From: Romboutsia faecis
GTDB taxonomy: Bacteria; Bacillota; Clostridia; Peptostreptococcales; Peptostreptococcaceae
Direction of reading: 5' to 3'
Length of the DNA: 64,000 bases
Assembly (NCBI RefSeq): GCF_014323405.1
Contig: NZ_JACRWE010000001.1
Span: 310,001 to 374,000, forward strand
In this document: positions 18,619-28,180 of the stretch, one piece after another
Position numbering within the stretch: position 1 is the stretch's first letter
Layout of the letters: each line of letters begins with the position of its first letter
Program-made: the position numbers and the translations under genes
Notes under the pieces: generated by a model
Told to the model about the DNA's origin: nothing
Databases searched by the model: none
What the model saw: the letters and a program-made list of their open reading frames with translations, nothing else

Positions 18619-19098
18619 TTAATAATATTTAATTAATCTAAATTTAAATGTTGTACTTTCATTCATAACGTCTTCATCAGCTATAAGTACACTATCTTCA
18701 GATCGTACTCTTATATACTTTCCATTTGGTGCTTTTAATGAATATAGCATATTCTCTACTCTATCAACCTTAAATGTAGATGGCCCCTGATTATCTATAT
18801 CGACTACTAAATATCCATCTTTATTTATTCTTAAAAATCTAGATCCGTGTAATCTTATTAAAATATTATTATCTTCTAGTAATATAATACTAAATATCTT
18901 CCCAGTCAGAGGAGTATCTCCTATTGCATAAAAAAACTCATCAAAACCTATTTCTACAAATTTTTTATTTGAAGCAGATTTTATTTGAACTATTAACAAT
19001 TCTTTTCCATCTTCTAAAAACGGTGGTAATTCTATAAAGTATGTTGGTGGAAGGTTTAATGTATCTTCTGGCATTATATCTCTTCTATTCCTATTCAT
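18619..19098 (-). CDS. Hypothetical 159-aa protein, possible fascin-like beta-trefoil
   Basis: A soluble, beta-rich protein without signal peptide or TM. The second half has two repeats of the type LHGSRFLRINKDGYLVVDID and LKAPNGKYIRVRSEDSVLIADED, each followed by an STFK(V/F) strand. This periodicity is typical of fascin-like beta-trefoils, although only part of the fold is evident. The start ATG follows a GGGGGC-type site. It is monocistronic, with its own strong terminator, and lies downstream of msrAB with a gap of about 90 bp. The function is unknown. Confidence 0.55.
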   Translation of the reverse strand: MNRNRRDIMPEDTLNLPPTYFIELPPFLEDGKELLIVQIKSASNKKFVEIGFDEFFYAIGDTPLTGKIFSIILLEDNNILIRLHGSRFLRINKDGYLVVDIDNQGPSTFKVDRVENMLYSLKAPNGKYIRVRSEDSVLIADEDVMNESTTFKFRLIKYY

Positions 19099-19189
19099 TC
19101 TTAGCCCCCTGATGTTTTGTATTTTATTTGATGCACTACTTTATTTTATGATATTTTTATGCTAAGGTTCCAAACGAAGTGATTTACAT

Positions 19190-20116
19190 TTATTTAAATA
19201 TTTTTAGGTATTCACCATACCCCATTTCTTCCATTTTTTCTTTAGGAATAAATTTTAAAGCTGCAGAGTTTATACAAAATCTTATTCCACCCAACTCTTT
19301 AGGTCCATCATCAAAAACATGTCCTAAATGTGAATTTCCCTCTTTACTTCTAACTTCTATTCTTTCCATTCCATGAGAATAGTCTCTAACTCCAACTAAA
19401 GCTTCTTTATTTATACTTTTTGCAAAACTTGGCCATCCACACCCTGAATCAAATTTATCCTTTGATGAAAATAACACTTCATTACTTACTATATCTACAT
19501 ATATACCATCTTTAAAATTGTTATAATATTCATTTTTAAAAGGTGGCTCTGTCATATTATTTTGAGTAACTTCATATTGAATATTTGTCAAGTTTTTTCT
19601 TGCCCAATTTCTTTTTACAAAATCAAATCTACCAGAACCTTTATAATATCTATCATAATGCTCTGGATTTTTTTTATAATAATCTTGATGATACTCCTCT
19701 GCCTTATAAAACTCTTTAGCTGGTAAAATGCTAGTTGCAATAGGTTTATTGTAAATTTTACTTTCTTCTAATTTTTTCTTTGATTCCTCAGCTAATTTTC
19801 TTTGTTCTTCATCAAAATAGTAAATAGCAGTTTTATAATGCTCTCCCCTATCATTAAATTGTCCTCCCTCATCAATAGGATCTATTGCATTCCAATATAT
19901 ATCTAAAAGTTCATTGTAACCTATTATTTCATCATCATAAGTTATACAGATAGCTTCTCTATGATCAGTAATACCAGAACATACTTGCTCATATGTAGGA
20001 TTCTCTAAATGTCCTCCTGTATATCCTGAAACAACATCTATAACCCCTTCATATCTATCAAATGGCTTTACCATACACCAAAAACAGCCACCTGCATATA
20101 TTGCTTTTTTTATCAT
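19190..20116 (-). CDS. msrAB: Bifunctional peptide methionine sulfoxide reductase MsrA/MsrB
   Basis: About 308 residues. MsrA (about 4-160) has the catalytic GGCFWC near the start and [14 protein letters not shown] at its end. MsrB (about 180-305) has DSGCGWPSF and the catalytic Cys in [12 protein letters not shown] zinc-binding CxxC in MsrB is not visible, as in the Zn-lacking form. The enzyme reduces both methionine S- and R-sulfoxides in oxidised proteins. The ATG at 20114-20116 is preferred over an upstream TTG because AAGGAG sits nine bases before it. No signal peptide, so cytoplasmic. Confidence 0.95.
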   Translation of the reverse strand: MIKKAIYAGGCFWCMVKPFDRYEGVIDVVSGYTGGHLENPTYEQVCSGITDHREAICITYDDEIIGYNELLDIYWNAIDPIDEGGQFNDRGEHYKTAIYYFDEEQRKLAEESKKKLEESKIYNKPIATSILPAKEFYKAEEYHQDYYKKNPEHYDRYYKGSGRFDFVKRNWARKNLTNIQYEVTQNNMTEPPFKNEYYNNFKDGIYVDIVSNEVLFSSKDKFDSGCGWPSFAKSINKEALVGVRDYSHGMERIEVRSKEGNSHLGHVFDDGPKELGGIRFCINSAALKFIPKEKMEEMGYGEYLKIFK

Positions 20117-20320
20117 TCCAATCAACTCCTTATTTTATGTTCATAAATTTTTAATCTAGTTTATTTGTTATTTATATTTTCTTGAGTATGTACTTTTTTT
20201 ATTCCCTTCTTAGTTTGTATTTAATCTAATTTATTAGATTTTGTCTTCATATTTCTACACTATAATATTTCTTGACTATGCTACTATAATATTAAATTCT
20301 CATATAACGCGGAGGTTTCT

Positions 20321-21133
20321 ATGAATAAGTTAAAAGTAGCAATTATTCAAATGATCGTAGTAAAAGATAAAATGAAGAATATTGAAAAAGCCAGTGATTT
20401 TATAAAAAATGTTATAAAGGAAGATATTGATATCGCAGTTCTTCCAGAAATGTTTTTATGCCCGTATGATCAATCAAATTTTCCAATATATGCAGAAAAA
20501 GAAGGTGAGATATCATATTTATTATTATCTGAGATAGCAAAACAAAATAATATATACTTAGTTGCTGGCTCTGTTCCTGAAAAAGACGATGATGGAAATA
20601 TTTTTAATACTTCTTATGTATTTGACCCTAATGGAATTAAAATCGCTAAACATAGAAAAGTACATTTATTTGATATCGATATAGAAAATGGCCAGTATTT
20701 TAAAGAATCTGATACTCTTGATGCAGGAAATGAAGTTACTGTATTTGACACTAAGTTTGGAAAAATAGGACTTTGCATTTGCTATGATTTTAGATTTCCA
20801 GAATTATCTCGTCTTATGGTGGATAAAGGAGCTAAGGCAATAATTGTTCCAGCTGCATTTAATATGACTACAGGACCTGCCCATTGGGAACTTTTATTTA
20901 GATGTAGAGCTGTAGATAATCAAGTTTATACAATTGGATGTGCTTCAGCTAGAGATAATAGTGCTACTTATATTTCTTATGGTAATTCTATAGCCGTATC
21001 TCCTTTTGGAGAAGTTTTAGTACATATGAATGAGAAAGAAGGCTATAGCATTTCTTCATTAGATTTTGATTATGTTGATAAAGTTAGAGGTGAGTTACCT
21101 CTAATAGCTCATAGACGACTAGATATATATTAG
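20321..21133 (+). CDS. Nitrilase-superfamily amidase (Nit2/omega-amidase-like)
   Basis: 270 residues of the carbon-nitrogen hydrolase superfamily. The catalytic triad is visible: Glu in VLPEMF, Lys in KHRKVHLF, and Cys in LCICYDFRFPEL. RCRAVDNQ is the family's C-terminal signature. CYDFRFPELSR and the length favour the omega-amidase/Nit2 branch, which hydrolyses 2-oxoglutaramate and 2-oxosuccinamate. The substrate remains an inference. The start ATG follows GCGGAGG. It is transcribed divergently from msrAB and is followed by the HAD gene 80 bp downstream. Confidence 0.9.
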   Translation: MNKLKVAIIQMIVVKDKMKNIEKASDFIKNVIKEDIDIAVLPEMFLCPYDQSNFPIYAEKEGEISYLLLSEIAKQNNIYLVAGSVPEKDDDGNIFNTSYVFDPNGIKIAKHRKVHLFDIDIENGQYFKESDTLDAGNEVTVFDTKFGKIGLCICYDFRFPELSRLMVDKGAKAIIVPAAFNMTTGPAHWELLFRCRAVDNQVYTIGCASARDNSATYISYGNSIAVSPFGEVLVHMNEKEGYSISSLDFDYVDKVRGELPLIAHRRLDIY

Positions 21134-21213
21134 TATTATAAATATTAAATTTGAAATAATCCTAAACTCTCTATATAATCTATTTTATATACTAATGATT
21201 GGAGTGGATTAAA

Positions 21214-21894
21214 ATGTATAAATGCTGTATTTTTGATTTAGATGGTACCTTAGTAGATTCAATAAAGGCTATTAATCATACGATAAACTTAACTTTATCA
21301 AAATATAATTTAGGACCAATTAGTGAAGAAAACTGTAAAATTTTTGTTGGTGATGGATATAAAAAATTAGTTGAAAGATCTTTAATTCACTGTAAAGATT
21401 ATGATTTAAAACACTATAAAGATGCTCTTTTAACTTATACGGAATACTTTAAAATCTACTGTATGTATAAAGTAAAAGCCTATGATGGTATAAAAGATCT
21501 ACTAAATTATTTAAAAAATAATAATATAAAAATTACTGTTTTGTCTAATAAACCTCATAAAAGAACTATTGAAAATGTAGAAGTTATATTTGGAAGTGAG
21601 TATTTCGACTATATATCAGGTGAAAGAAATAATATAAAAAGAAAACCTAACCCTGAAGGTGCAATTATTATTACTAGAAAATTAAATATATCTCCAAAAG
21701 ATTGTTTATACATAGGTGATACTGATACTGATATGAAAACTGGAATCGGTGCTAATATGGATACTATTGGAGTTACTTGGGGATTTAGAAGCCGTGAGGA
21801 GTTAGAAAGCTATAATCCAAAATATGTAGTCGATCATCCTAAGGAAATTATTGATATTATAAAAAAATCATGTGTTGAAATCAATAATTTATAA
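21214..21894 (+). CDS. HAD-superfamily phosphatase, phosphoglycolate phosphatase-like
   Basis: 226 residues. HAD motif I is FDLDGTLVDS at the N-terminus, motif II is TVLSNKP, motif III Lys lies in KRKPNPEG and motif IV is YIGDTDTDM. The helical cap between motifs I and II marks subclass IA, as in Gph/PpaX. ATG 21214 is used because GGAGTGG is correctly spaced; a TTG at 21199 would overlap that site. It follows the amidase in the same direction and ends at a bidirectional terminator. Candidate substrates are phosphoglycolate or pyrophosphate. Confidence 0.88.
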   Translation: MYKCCIFDLDGTLVDSIKAINHTINLTLSKYNLGPISEENCKIFVGDGYKKLVERSLIHCKDYDLKHYKDALLTYTEYFKIYCMYKVKAYDGIKDLLNYLKNNNIKITVLSNKPHKRTIENVEVIFGSEYFDYISGERNNIKRKPNPEGAIIITRKLNISPKDCLYIGDTDTDMKTGIGANMDTIGVTWGFRSREELESYNPKYVVDHPKEIIDIIKKSCVEINNL

Positions 21895-21900
21895 TTTAAA

Positions 21901-21945
21901 TAACCCAAGGTGTATGAGTAAATCTTAATTTAATACCTTGGGTTA
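21901..21945. terminator. Bidirectional terminator between the HAD and hydrogenase genes
   Basis: A perfect 11-bp stem TAACCCAAGGT/ACCTTGGGTTA (21901-21911 and 21935-21945) has a 23-base loop, between two convergent genes. T-rich flanks occur on the plus side. Confidence 0.75.
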
Positions 21946-21957
21946 TAATTTTATATT

Positions 21958-23925
21958 TTACATATCATTATCATTTATATGATCATGTCCTCTTTTAGGT
22001 CTTACAAAATATTTAGTATGAAGTAATTCATGAGCCTTGTTGCTCATTGGATGATCTAAGTATTTATCATATATCGCTTGTACAGCTGGATTTTCCTTGG
22101 ATACTCTATGATCCTTATCTCTATCTATATTATTTAAACCATCTCCTCTTTTTCTCAATACTTCCTCTTTATTTTTTCTTACTTTAGGTTGACCACCGCC
22201 ACCTATACATCCTCCAATACAAGCCATTATTTCTATAGCATGGAAAAATTCTTCTCCTGATCTAATCTTATCAAGCATTTTACCTGCTTCTTCTAATCCA
22301 TGAGCAACTCCAATACGAAGTTTTATATCCCCTACTTCAACTTCACAAGCTCTAAACCCATCCCATCCTCTTAATGAATGAAATTCAATATTATCAATTC
22401 TCTTTCCTGTCATATTTTCAAGTGCAGTTCTAAGTGCAGCCTCTATAACTCCACCCGTTCTACCAAATATAATACCTGCACCTGTATATTCTCCCATTAT
22501 ATAATCTATCTCTTCTGGTTCTATTTCTTTCAAATCAATTCCAGAGTCTCTAAATATTTTAATAAGCTCTCTTGTTGTTATAACATAATCAACATCATAG
22601 TTCATACCTCTAGAAAATTCTGGTCTTGATGCTTCATATTTTTTTGCAATACATGGCATAATTGCTACTGATGTGACATCATCTCTAGTCATACCATGTT
22701 CTTTTGCCCATATATCCTTAGCAACAGTTGCAAACATCTGCATAGGTGATTTAGCTGATGACGGAACATCTAACATATCTCCATAATTTTGTTCAATAAA
22801 TTTAACCCATGCTGGACAACAAGATGTAAGCATAGGTAATTTTACGCTTTTATCTCCTGAAAAATATCTTTCAAGCCTATCTTGAAGTTCTGCTGCTTCC
22901 TCCATTATGGTTAAATCTGCGGCCCATGTCGTATCAAAAACATAATCTACCCCTAATTTTCTAAGTCCTGCTGCAAGCTTATTTTCAACATTATCACCTG
23001 GTTCAAATCCAAAAGCTTCTCCTATTGTGACCCTTACTGCTGGAGCCATTTGAGTAATTACTAATTTATTAGGAGTCGATAAGTCTCTTAAAAATTTAAA
23101 TGTATTATCCCCTGCTGTTATTGCATCTACAGGACAAACAGATATACATTTACCACAGTGGGTACATCTATTATAATCTATATAATGTTGACTTCTTAAC
23201 TCTCCATGAATACAACTAACCGGACATGCTCTTTTACATGCTCCACATCCTATACATCTATGTGTAATAGTTAACTTTATAAGATGATTACATTGAGATG
23301 TATAGCACTTATTTTCATCTATATGCTCTTCTATCTCATGATAAAAATTATCTATTATTTCTTCTATTATATTATGTTTTTGCTTTAATTCTTCTTTTAC
23401 AGATGATGCTAATGTTCTCAAAAGATAAATATCTCTCATATTAGAACGGCCTTTACTTATTCTATCTAAGATTCTCCACATTCTTTTTATTTCATTTTCA
23501 ACGGCTTTATATTTTTCATAGCTACCATCTTGCATTCTTCCTAATAAATAATCTATGTAGTATCTTGCATACTGGATTATACAGTCCTCTTCAGATAAAA
23601 TTATTATTGTTCTTGTTGTATTTTTATCAAATAAATTAAAGTCCAACTCATTATTTAAGCTTTCCTTGCTTAAAAAACCACCAAAAGGAATACCCAATTG
23701 AGCTGCTTTAAATTCACTTTTATTTAATATTCCACCACATAAATCTATTATATCTTGCAAAGTAGCCCCCTCTGGAACATCAATAATACCTGGATTATTT
23801 ATCTTTCCAGAAACTGCTACCTTTCTTTTACTATCTATTGTTATTTCTTTTAATTCATAATCACTAAAAACAGAAAATACAGATCCTCGTGCGCTTTGTA
23901 TCATTATAGGACTTTTATCTGGCAT
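21958..23925 (-). CDS. [FeFe] hydrogenase catalytic subunit with degenerate NuoF-like N-terminus
   Basis: 655 residues. Domain order: SLBB-like region (about 35-65, KVAVSGKINNPGIIDV); a helical part like the NuoF C-terminus (about 110-185); a 2[4Fe-4S] ferredoxin domain (CIGCGACKRACP near 220 and CTHCGKCISVCP near 252); and the H-cluster domain with L1 TSCCPAW (about 365), L2 MPCIAKK (about 421) and L3 ACIGGCIGGGGQP (about 566). It ends with a small-subunit-type tail. The NuoF-like part lacks the ESCGKCxPC cysteines. It probably reduces protons from reduced ferredoxin in the cytoplasm. The start ATG follows AAGGAGTG; monocistronic here. Confidence 0.9.
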   Translation of the reverse strand: MPDKSPIMIQSARGSVFSVFSDYELKEITIDSKRKVAVSGKINNPGIIDVPEGATLQDIIDLCGGILNKSEFKAAQLGIPFGGFLSKESLNNELDFNLFDKNTTRTIIILSEEDCIIQYARYYIDYLLGRMQDGSYEKYKAVENEIKRMWRILDRISKGRSNMRDIYLLRTLASSVKEELKQKHNIIEEIIDNFYHEIEEHIDENKCYTSQCNHLIKLTITHRCIGCGACKRACPVSCIHGELRSQHYIDYNRCTHCGKCISVCPVDAITAGDNTFKFLRDLSTPNKLVITQMAPAVRVTIGEAFGFEPGDNVENKLAAGLRKLGVDYVFDTTWAADLTIMEEAAELQDRLERYFSGDKSVKLPMLTSCCPAWVKFIEQNYGDMLDVPSSAKSPMQMFATVAKDIWAKEHGMTRDDVTSVAIMPCIAKKYEASRPEFSRGMNYDVDYVITTRELIKIFRDSGIDLKEIEPEEIDYIMGEYTGAGIIFGRTGGVIEAALRTALENMTGKRIDNIEFHSLRGWDGFRACEVEVGDIKLRIGVAHGLEEAGKMLDKIRSGEEFFHAIEIMACIGGCIGGGGQPKVRKNKEEVLRKRGDGLNNIDRDKDHRVSKENPAVQAIYDKYLDHPMSNKAHELLHTKYFVRPKRGHDHINDNDM

Positions 23926-24120
23926 AACTTACACTCCTTACATTACTAAAAATTGTATTATATTTTTAAAATATCCCATTTGTATGAAGAGTATACTAAT
24001 AATAGAATTCCTGTCTTTATTTTTATAATAAATCATTAGGAAAATATTTTCTTTTAGATTTAATTCTATGTTAAAATAAATTTAGATGTTTTCACTGATT
24101 ATTAATTCATAGGAGGTTTT

Positions 24121-25214
24121 ATGAGAAGGTATGAGATAGATTGGATTAGAAATATTAGCATATTATTACTTTTTATTTATCATACATCGGCTATTTTTTG
24201 TCAATTCGGTGACTTTTATATAGTATCTGAACAAACTAATATTTTTGCTAATATATTTATATTATTGTTATTTGTTTGGTACATGCCAATGTTATTTTTC
24301 CTAGCAGGTGCTTCTACATATTTTGCTTTAGAGAAAAGAAGCCTAAAAGATTATTTACAAGAAAGAATTAAGAGATTACTAATTCCTATATTATTTGGAA
24401 TTATAGTTTTAATTCCACCTCAAACATATTTGGCTAGGCTATGGAGAGGAGAATCAAATTTAAATTATTTTGAACATTTAAGATTTTTCTTTACTAATAT
24501 AGGAGATTTTACTGGATTTGATGGTGGATTTACTCCTGCCCACTTATGGTTTATAGCTTATCTATTCATAGTATCTGTAATAGGAGGAATTATAATTTCT
24601 AAAATCTTTAAGTCTAGTATTGGTACTAATTTACTGCCATTAATAAAAAAGGTTCTACTAAGTAAGCTTAGTATTCCTATACTTTTATTAATGGGATTTG
24701 CATCTGATATATTCCCTTCTATAATGGGAAAAAGCATAGTTGGATGTTTAACAATTTTTATATTAGGATATATCATTTATCAAGATCATATATTTATTGA
24801 AAAAATAAAAGAAAATAGATATAAGTTTTTATTTGCTTTTATTTTTACTGGTTTTATTGGTATTATTTATGCCTTAGTTTTAAGAGAAGAAAAATTAAGC
24901 ATTTTATCGTGGGTTGTTGTGGATTATTAAAAAATATAGTTTTAATATCTGCTATCTCTTCTATAATTGGATTTAGCAGTATTTATTTAAATAAGAACAG
25001 TAGAGTTTTAAAATATTTAAATAAATCTGCATTTCCTATCTATATAATCCATCAGACTATTCTTCTTTTAATAGCATTCTTTGTAGTTCCTATTGTTAAA
25101 TCAACGACTTGGGCTATGCTAATAATAATATTATTCTCTGCTTTATTTACTTTTGCAGTTTATGAATTATTAAAAAATATAAAAATATTCAATGTTCTTC
25201 TTGGTATGAAGTAA
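24121..25214 (+). pseudogene. Acyltransferase family 3 membrane protein, frameshifted
   Basis: Two overlapping frames (24121-24930, then 24909-25214) make one acyltransferase-3/OafA-like membrane protein of about 365 residues. The first starts RRYEIDWIRNISILLLFIYH, with the RxxxxDxLR-type start and family His, and has about seven TM segments. The second holds the final TM segments and the conserved AFPIYIIHQT. Joining needs a one-base change near 24905-24925. The start ATG has an ideal AGGAGG site. Intact relatives modify sugars, exopolysaccharides or lipids. As sequenced, the protein would be truncated before the last three helices. Confidence 0.8.
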
Positions 25215-25216
25215 CT

Positions 25217-25951
25217 TTACTTTAAATAGTTTTCTATTATTTTCATCATATTATCTTTATTGTCTCTTAGTTGTGTTAATCTATGAGCATTTGCTCCTGA
25301 TGGGTGTGGAAATCCTCGCAGTATTTGCTCTTCTTTTATGATATTTTTATTAACTAAATCATCTAATACCTCCTCTACAGCTTTACCTAGAGGGATAATA
25401 AGAACATATCCTAATTTTTCAATATTTTCTCTAATATTTTCATGTACATATTTCATTAAAAATTCACTTTTCATTAGCTTTGGACTATGCCCTGTATAAT
25501 TATTTCCTTTAGAAAAAACTGAATATGGTATCAGTGACGTCGTATGAAGTAAGTAATCTCTTTCTTTAAATAATTCATCACAGCTATTTATATTTAAACT
25601 TTTATTAAGATTTATTTCGTCTAACATATTTATTATATTTTTTCTTAAACTTCCGCTAAATCTCCCTGCAACTTTACAATCATACTTTATTTCTTCTACA
25701 CTTTTCCCTTGTTCAATACCATCTCTTGCTGTAGCTATAGCTGTACTCATTTGTTGAAATCCCGGTGTTATACCTACAATGAATATTTTTGCATTAGGAT
25801 TTATATATTCATTGTGTGGAGCATAATAAATCTCCAAGTAATTATCTTTATCTATAAGAAAATCTTGTGTTAAAATTTCTTCTTTTGTATATTTATTTTT
25901 AATTGGTAATAACTTTATTTTATCTATGTATTCATCTAATGTATATTTCAT
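25217..25951 (-). CDS. Uracil-DNA-glycosylase-superfamily-like protein
   Basis: 244 residues, soluble. Motifs at both ends match the UDG fold: IFIVGITPGFQQ (motif 1 region) and LRGFPHPSGAN (motif 2, the HPS loop). The middle part is not familiar. It could be a base-excision glycosylase or a non-DNA member of the superfamily. The start ATG follows AAGGAAGG. It ends two bases from the convergent acyltransferase pseudogene and lies downstream of the DUF434 gene with a gap of about 30 bp, so co-transcription is likely. Confidence 0.65.
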   Translation of the reverse strand: MKYTLDEYIDKIKLLPIKNKYTKEEILTQDFLIDKDNYLEIYYAPHNEYINPNAKIFIVGITPGFQQMSTAIATARDGIEQGKSVEEIKYDCKVAGRFSGSLRKNIINMLDEINLNKSLNINSCDELFKERDYLLHTTSLIPYSVFSKGNNYTGHSPKLMKSEFLMKYVHENIRENIEKLGYVLIIPLGKAVEEVLDDLVNKNIIKEEQILRGFPHPSGANAHRLTQLRDNKDNMMKIIENYLK

Positions 25952-25980
25952 ATTTTACCTTCCTTAATTAAAATACTATT

Positions 25981-26697
25981 TTAAGTTTCACTTAAGTTAA
26001 TAAGTTCTGCTGATTTTATATATTGATTTATTATACTCTTATTTAAATTAAAGTAACTTATACACTTATCAATTATTACAGAATCACTACTAACAACTCT
26101 ATCTAATTTTTCTAGTATTACATCTGCATTATTTACAAGTTCAACATATGTATTAAAATTCCAATTTTTTGCATAATTCATTATTTTACTTTTTAAATTA
26201 CCCGAATTTGATACAGGAGAATCAAGATATATAACTACATCTTTTGATTTTACATATTCTAAGAATTTACCTATTATATCTAGTGCTGCATCAGTTTTAT
26301 CAATAATTTTATAAGTCCCTCTTAATCCCGCTATATCTCTAATATTATCATCGTCACAAAAAATTAAAGTTCCTTTAGATAATGCTACTTCAATAGTTAT
26401 TATCAAATTGAACCCATCTATATATATAGGTCCATCTTTAATTTTATCTATACTTAAAACTTTATTTTTCCTATATAAACATTTATCGCTAGTACAAGTA
26501 GCTCTTTTTAATGCATCTCTTTGTCTTATAGAAAATTGATATCTATCTCCTACAAATGTTATAACTGATGGCATTTTATAGTCTCTATCTATAAGATATC
26601 TAATCTCCCCTTGTGCTTTTTTCAATCTTATAATTTCTTTATTCGAAAACCATCTTTTATCATCCTCACAAAATCCTCTCCTTGATACTTTAGTCAT
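25981..26697 (-). CDS. DUF434 domain protein
   Basis: 238 residues. The N-terminal half matches DUF434 as I know it: RRGFCEDDKRWFS, EIRYLIDRDYKMPSV, VGDRYQFSIRQRDALKRA. The second half (IYIDGFNLIITIEVAL, VVIYLDSPVSNSG) looks like a PIN/NYN-type nuclease fold, with acidic residues in IDGFN and YLDSP. Such proteins are unstudied, and nuclease activity is only inferred. The ATG at 26695-26697 is chosen because AGGGGTG precedes it; an upstream ATG at 26721 has no site. Its stop is about 30 bp before the UDG-like gene. Confidence 0.7.
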   Translation of the reverse strand: MTKVSRRGFCEDDKRWFSNKEIIRLKKAQGEIRYLIDRDYKMPSVITFVGDRYQFSIRQRDALKRATCTSDKCLYRKNKVLSIDKIKDGPIYIDGFNLIITIEVALSKGTLIFCDDDNIRDIAGLRGTYKIIDKTDAALDIIGKFLEYVKSKDVVIYLDSPVSNSGNLKSKIMNYAKNWNFNTYVELVNNADVILEKLDRVVSSDSVIIDKCISYFNLNKSIINQYIKSAELINLSET

Positions 26698-26802
26698 TAT
26701 ATAAATTTCACCCCTTAGCATTCTTTATAAAGTTATTATTTCAAGGTAATCATATTTTATAAATATTTTTCACTCTAAATAAAATATTAATATAATTGCA
26801 TA

Positions 26803-26846
26803 AAATTAAGGCAGTAATAATATAAAAATTATTACTGCCTTAATTT
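26803..26846 (-). terminator. Terminator of the XRE-ImmA gene
   Basis: A 19-bp inverted repeat (26803-26821 and 26828-26846) has a six-base loop. It lies immediately past the stop at 26852 and is symmetrical enough to stop both directions. Confidence 0.85.
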
Positions 26847-26851
26847 TATTT

Positions 26852-28018
26852 TTATCTTCTTTTTTTATTTTTAAAATCAACAACTTTTACATTATTTTTA
26901 TTATTATTTTTTACTTGATTTCCCTTAATAGCTACATTAGATGCTAAAGTTCCTTCTTTTAATCCTATTAATATCTCTATATCTGTAGGATTCATATTTA
27001 TTCCAAAATTAGCTAAGTTGTCCATCAATGTATTCTTACTCATTATATTATTTTCAAATAATAATTCAACTGCAGTTTTTAACGTCTGAGGGCTAACACC
27101 TTTTATATTATCATCTAAAGGCTCTTTCTTAAGCCATCCTTTTTTATTCATCTCATTCATTAAGAAGTTGTATTTCTTATAATTTATCGCTCCTAAAGTG
27201 TATGCTCTAAAAATCATAATTGATATAGGAACTAACCACTTTGTTTTCATTTCAACATAAAAATCTAATTCATTAGGATTACTTAAACCTTCTAAAAATA
27301 CATCTTTCGGTAATAAAAATGCACACGCAAATTCATCTGCATTAAATCTCTTTGATGGTATATTTAGCTCATTTGATATTATATAAGCTAACTCATATGC
27401 TAAATCGTAATTTCTTACTGTAGCTGATTTTTTATCATTCCCTAATGCAATTACGTATAAAGATTCTTTATTTAAATTTTGTTTTTGCGTATATGGTGAT
27501 GCACCTTTTCTGTCTATATTAATTCCAGATAAAAGTACTCCATTACTTTCTAATAAACTCACCATATTTCCTATAGCTCCGTCACCTAATCCCCAATATC
27601 GTCTAGTCTTAATAGCCATCTCTTCTATATCATCATTTCTATTTAAATTATCCGGTAAGTTAAGTTCTGGGAACTTGATATATCCTTGCATGAAAGTATA
27701 TATCTTATGAGTCATTATTAATTTTTCTCTGTATGATATTTCTTCATTTCTAGGTATTGTAGATTGAGGATTAAAATGACTGCCTTCTACTGTAACTTTT
27801 ATATTTTCATTCTTGAAGAAATACTCTCTTGGAAATTGAAGATTATGCGATAACTTCATTGTATTTTCAGGAGTTGGTTTATATTTATTTTCTTCAAATG
27901 CTATTATATCTTTTTTATTTATATTAACTTCTTTTGCAAGTTGATCTACAGTTTTTCCTCTATATATTCTAGCTACCTTCAGTTTAGCTCCGTTGAATAT
28001 TTCTTTTTTCATGCTCAT
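26852..28018 (-). CDS. XRE-type regulator fused to an ImmA/IrrE domain with lost HExxH
   Basis: 388 residues. An N-terminal Cro/CI helix-turn-helix (about 11-55, KVARIYRGKTVDQLAKEV...KKDIIAFEENKYKP) is followed by an ImmA/IrrE-type metallopeptidase fold. In the family the zinc motif is HExxH. Here the matching place (about 208-212) reads YELAY, so both zinc histidines are replaced by Tyr, while the downstream ADEFACAFLLP signature is intact. A non-catalytic sensor-regulator is the likely reading. ATG 28016-28018 is chosen from the GAGGAAA spacing. Monocistronic. Confidence 0.8.
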   Translation of the reverse strand: MSMKKEIFNGAKLKVARIYRGKTVDQLAKEVNINKKDIIAFEENKYKPTPENTMKLSHNLQFPREYFFKNENIKVTVEGSHFNPQSTIPRNEEISYREKLIMTHKIYTFMQGYIKFPELNLPDNLNRNDDIEEMAIKTRRYWGLGDGAIGNMVSLLESNGVLLSGINIDRKGASPYTQKQNLNKESLYVIALGNDKKSATVRNYDLAYELAYIISNELNIPSKRFNADEFACAFLLPKDVFLEGLSNPNELDFYVEMKTKWLVPISIMIFRAYTLGAINYKKYNFLMNEMNKKGWLKKEPLDDNIKGVSPQTLKTAVELLFENNIMSKNTLMDNLANFGINMNPTDIEILIGLKEGTLASNVAIKGNQVKNNNKNNVKVVDFKNKKRR

Positions 28019-28081
28019 TCTCACTTTCCTCTATAGTCTAGATTAAATAATTTTTTAAAATAAACTTTCATTAAATTTAAA

Positions 28082-28114
28082 AATGCTCTGTTTATCAGTG
28101 ATATCCAGAGCATT
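28082..28114 (-). terminator. Terminator of the 104-aa membrane protein gene
   Basis: The stem AATGCTCTG/CAGAGCATT (28082-28090 and 28106-28114) has a 15-base loop, about 67 bp past the stop at 28181. Confidence 0.6.
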
Positions 28115-28180
28115 ATATTTACATGTTGATTATAATATCATATTTATAAGATATCGTCAATTATAAGCCATCTATTATTC

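Noticed and set aside
24909..25214. Separate small membrane protein gene
   Set aside because: It has no ribosome binding site at its GTG and completes the family pattern of the upstream acyltransferase frame, so it was merged as a frameshifted gene.
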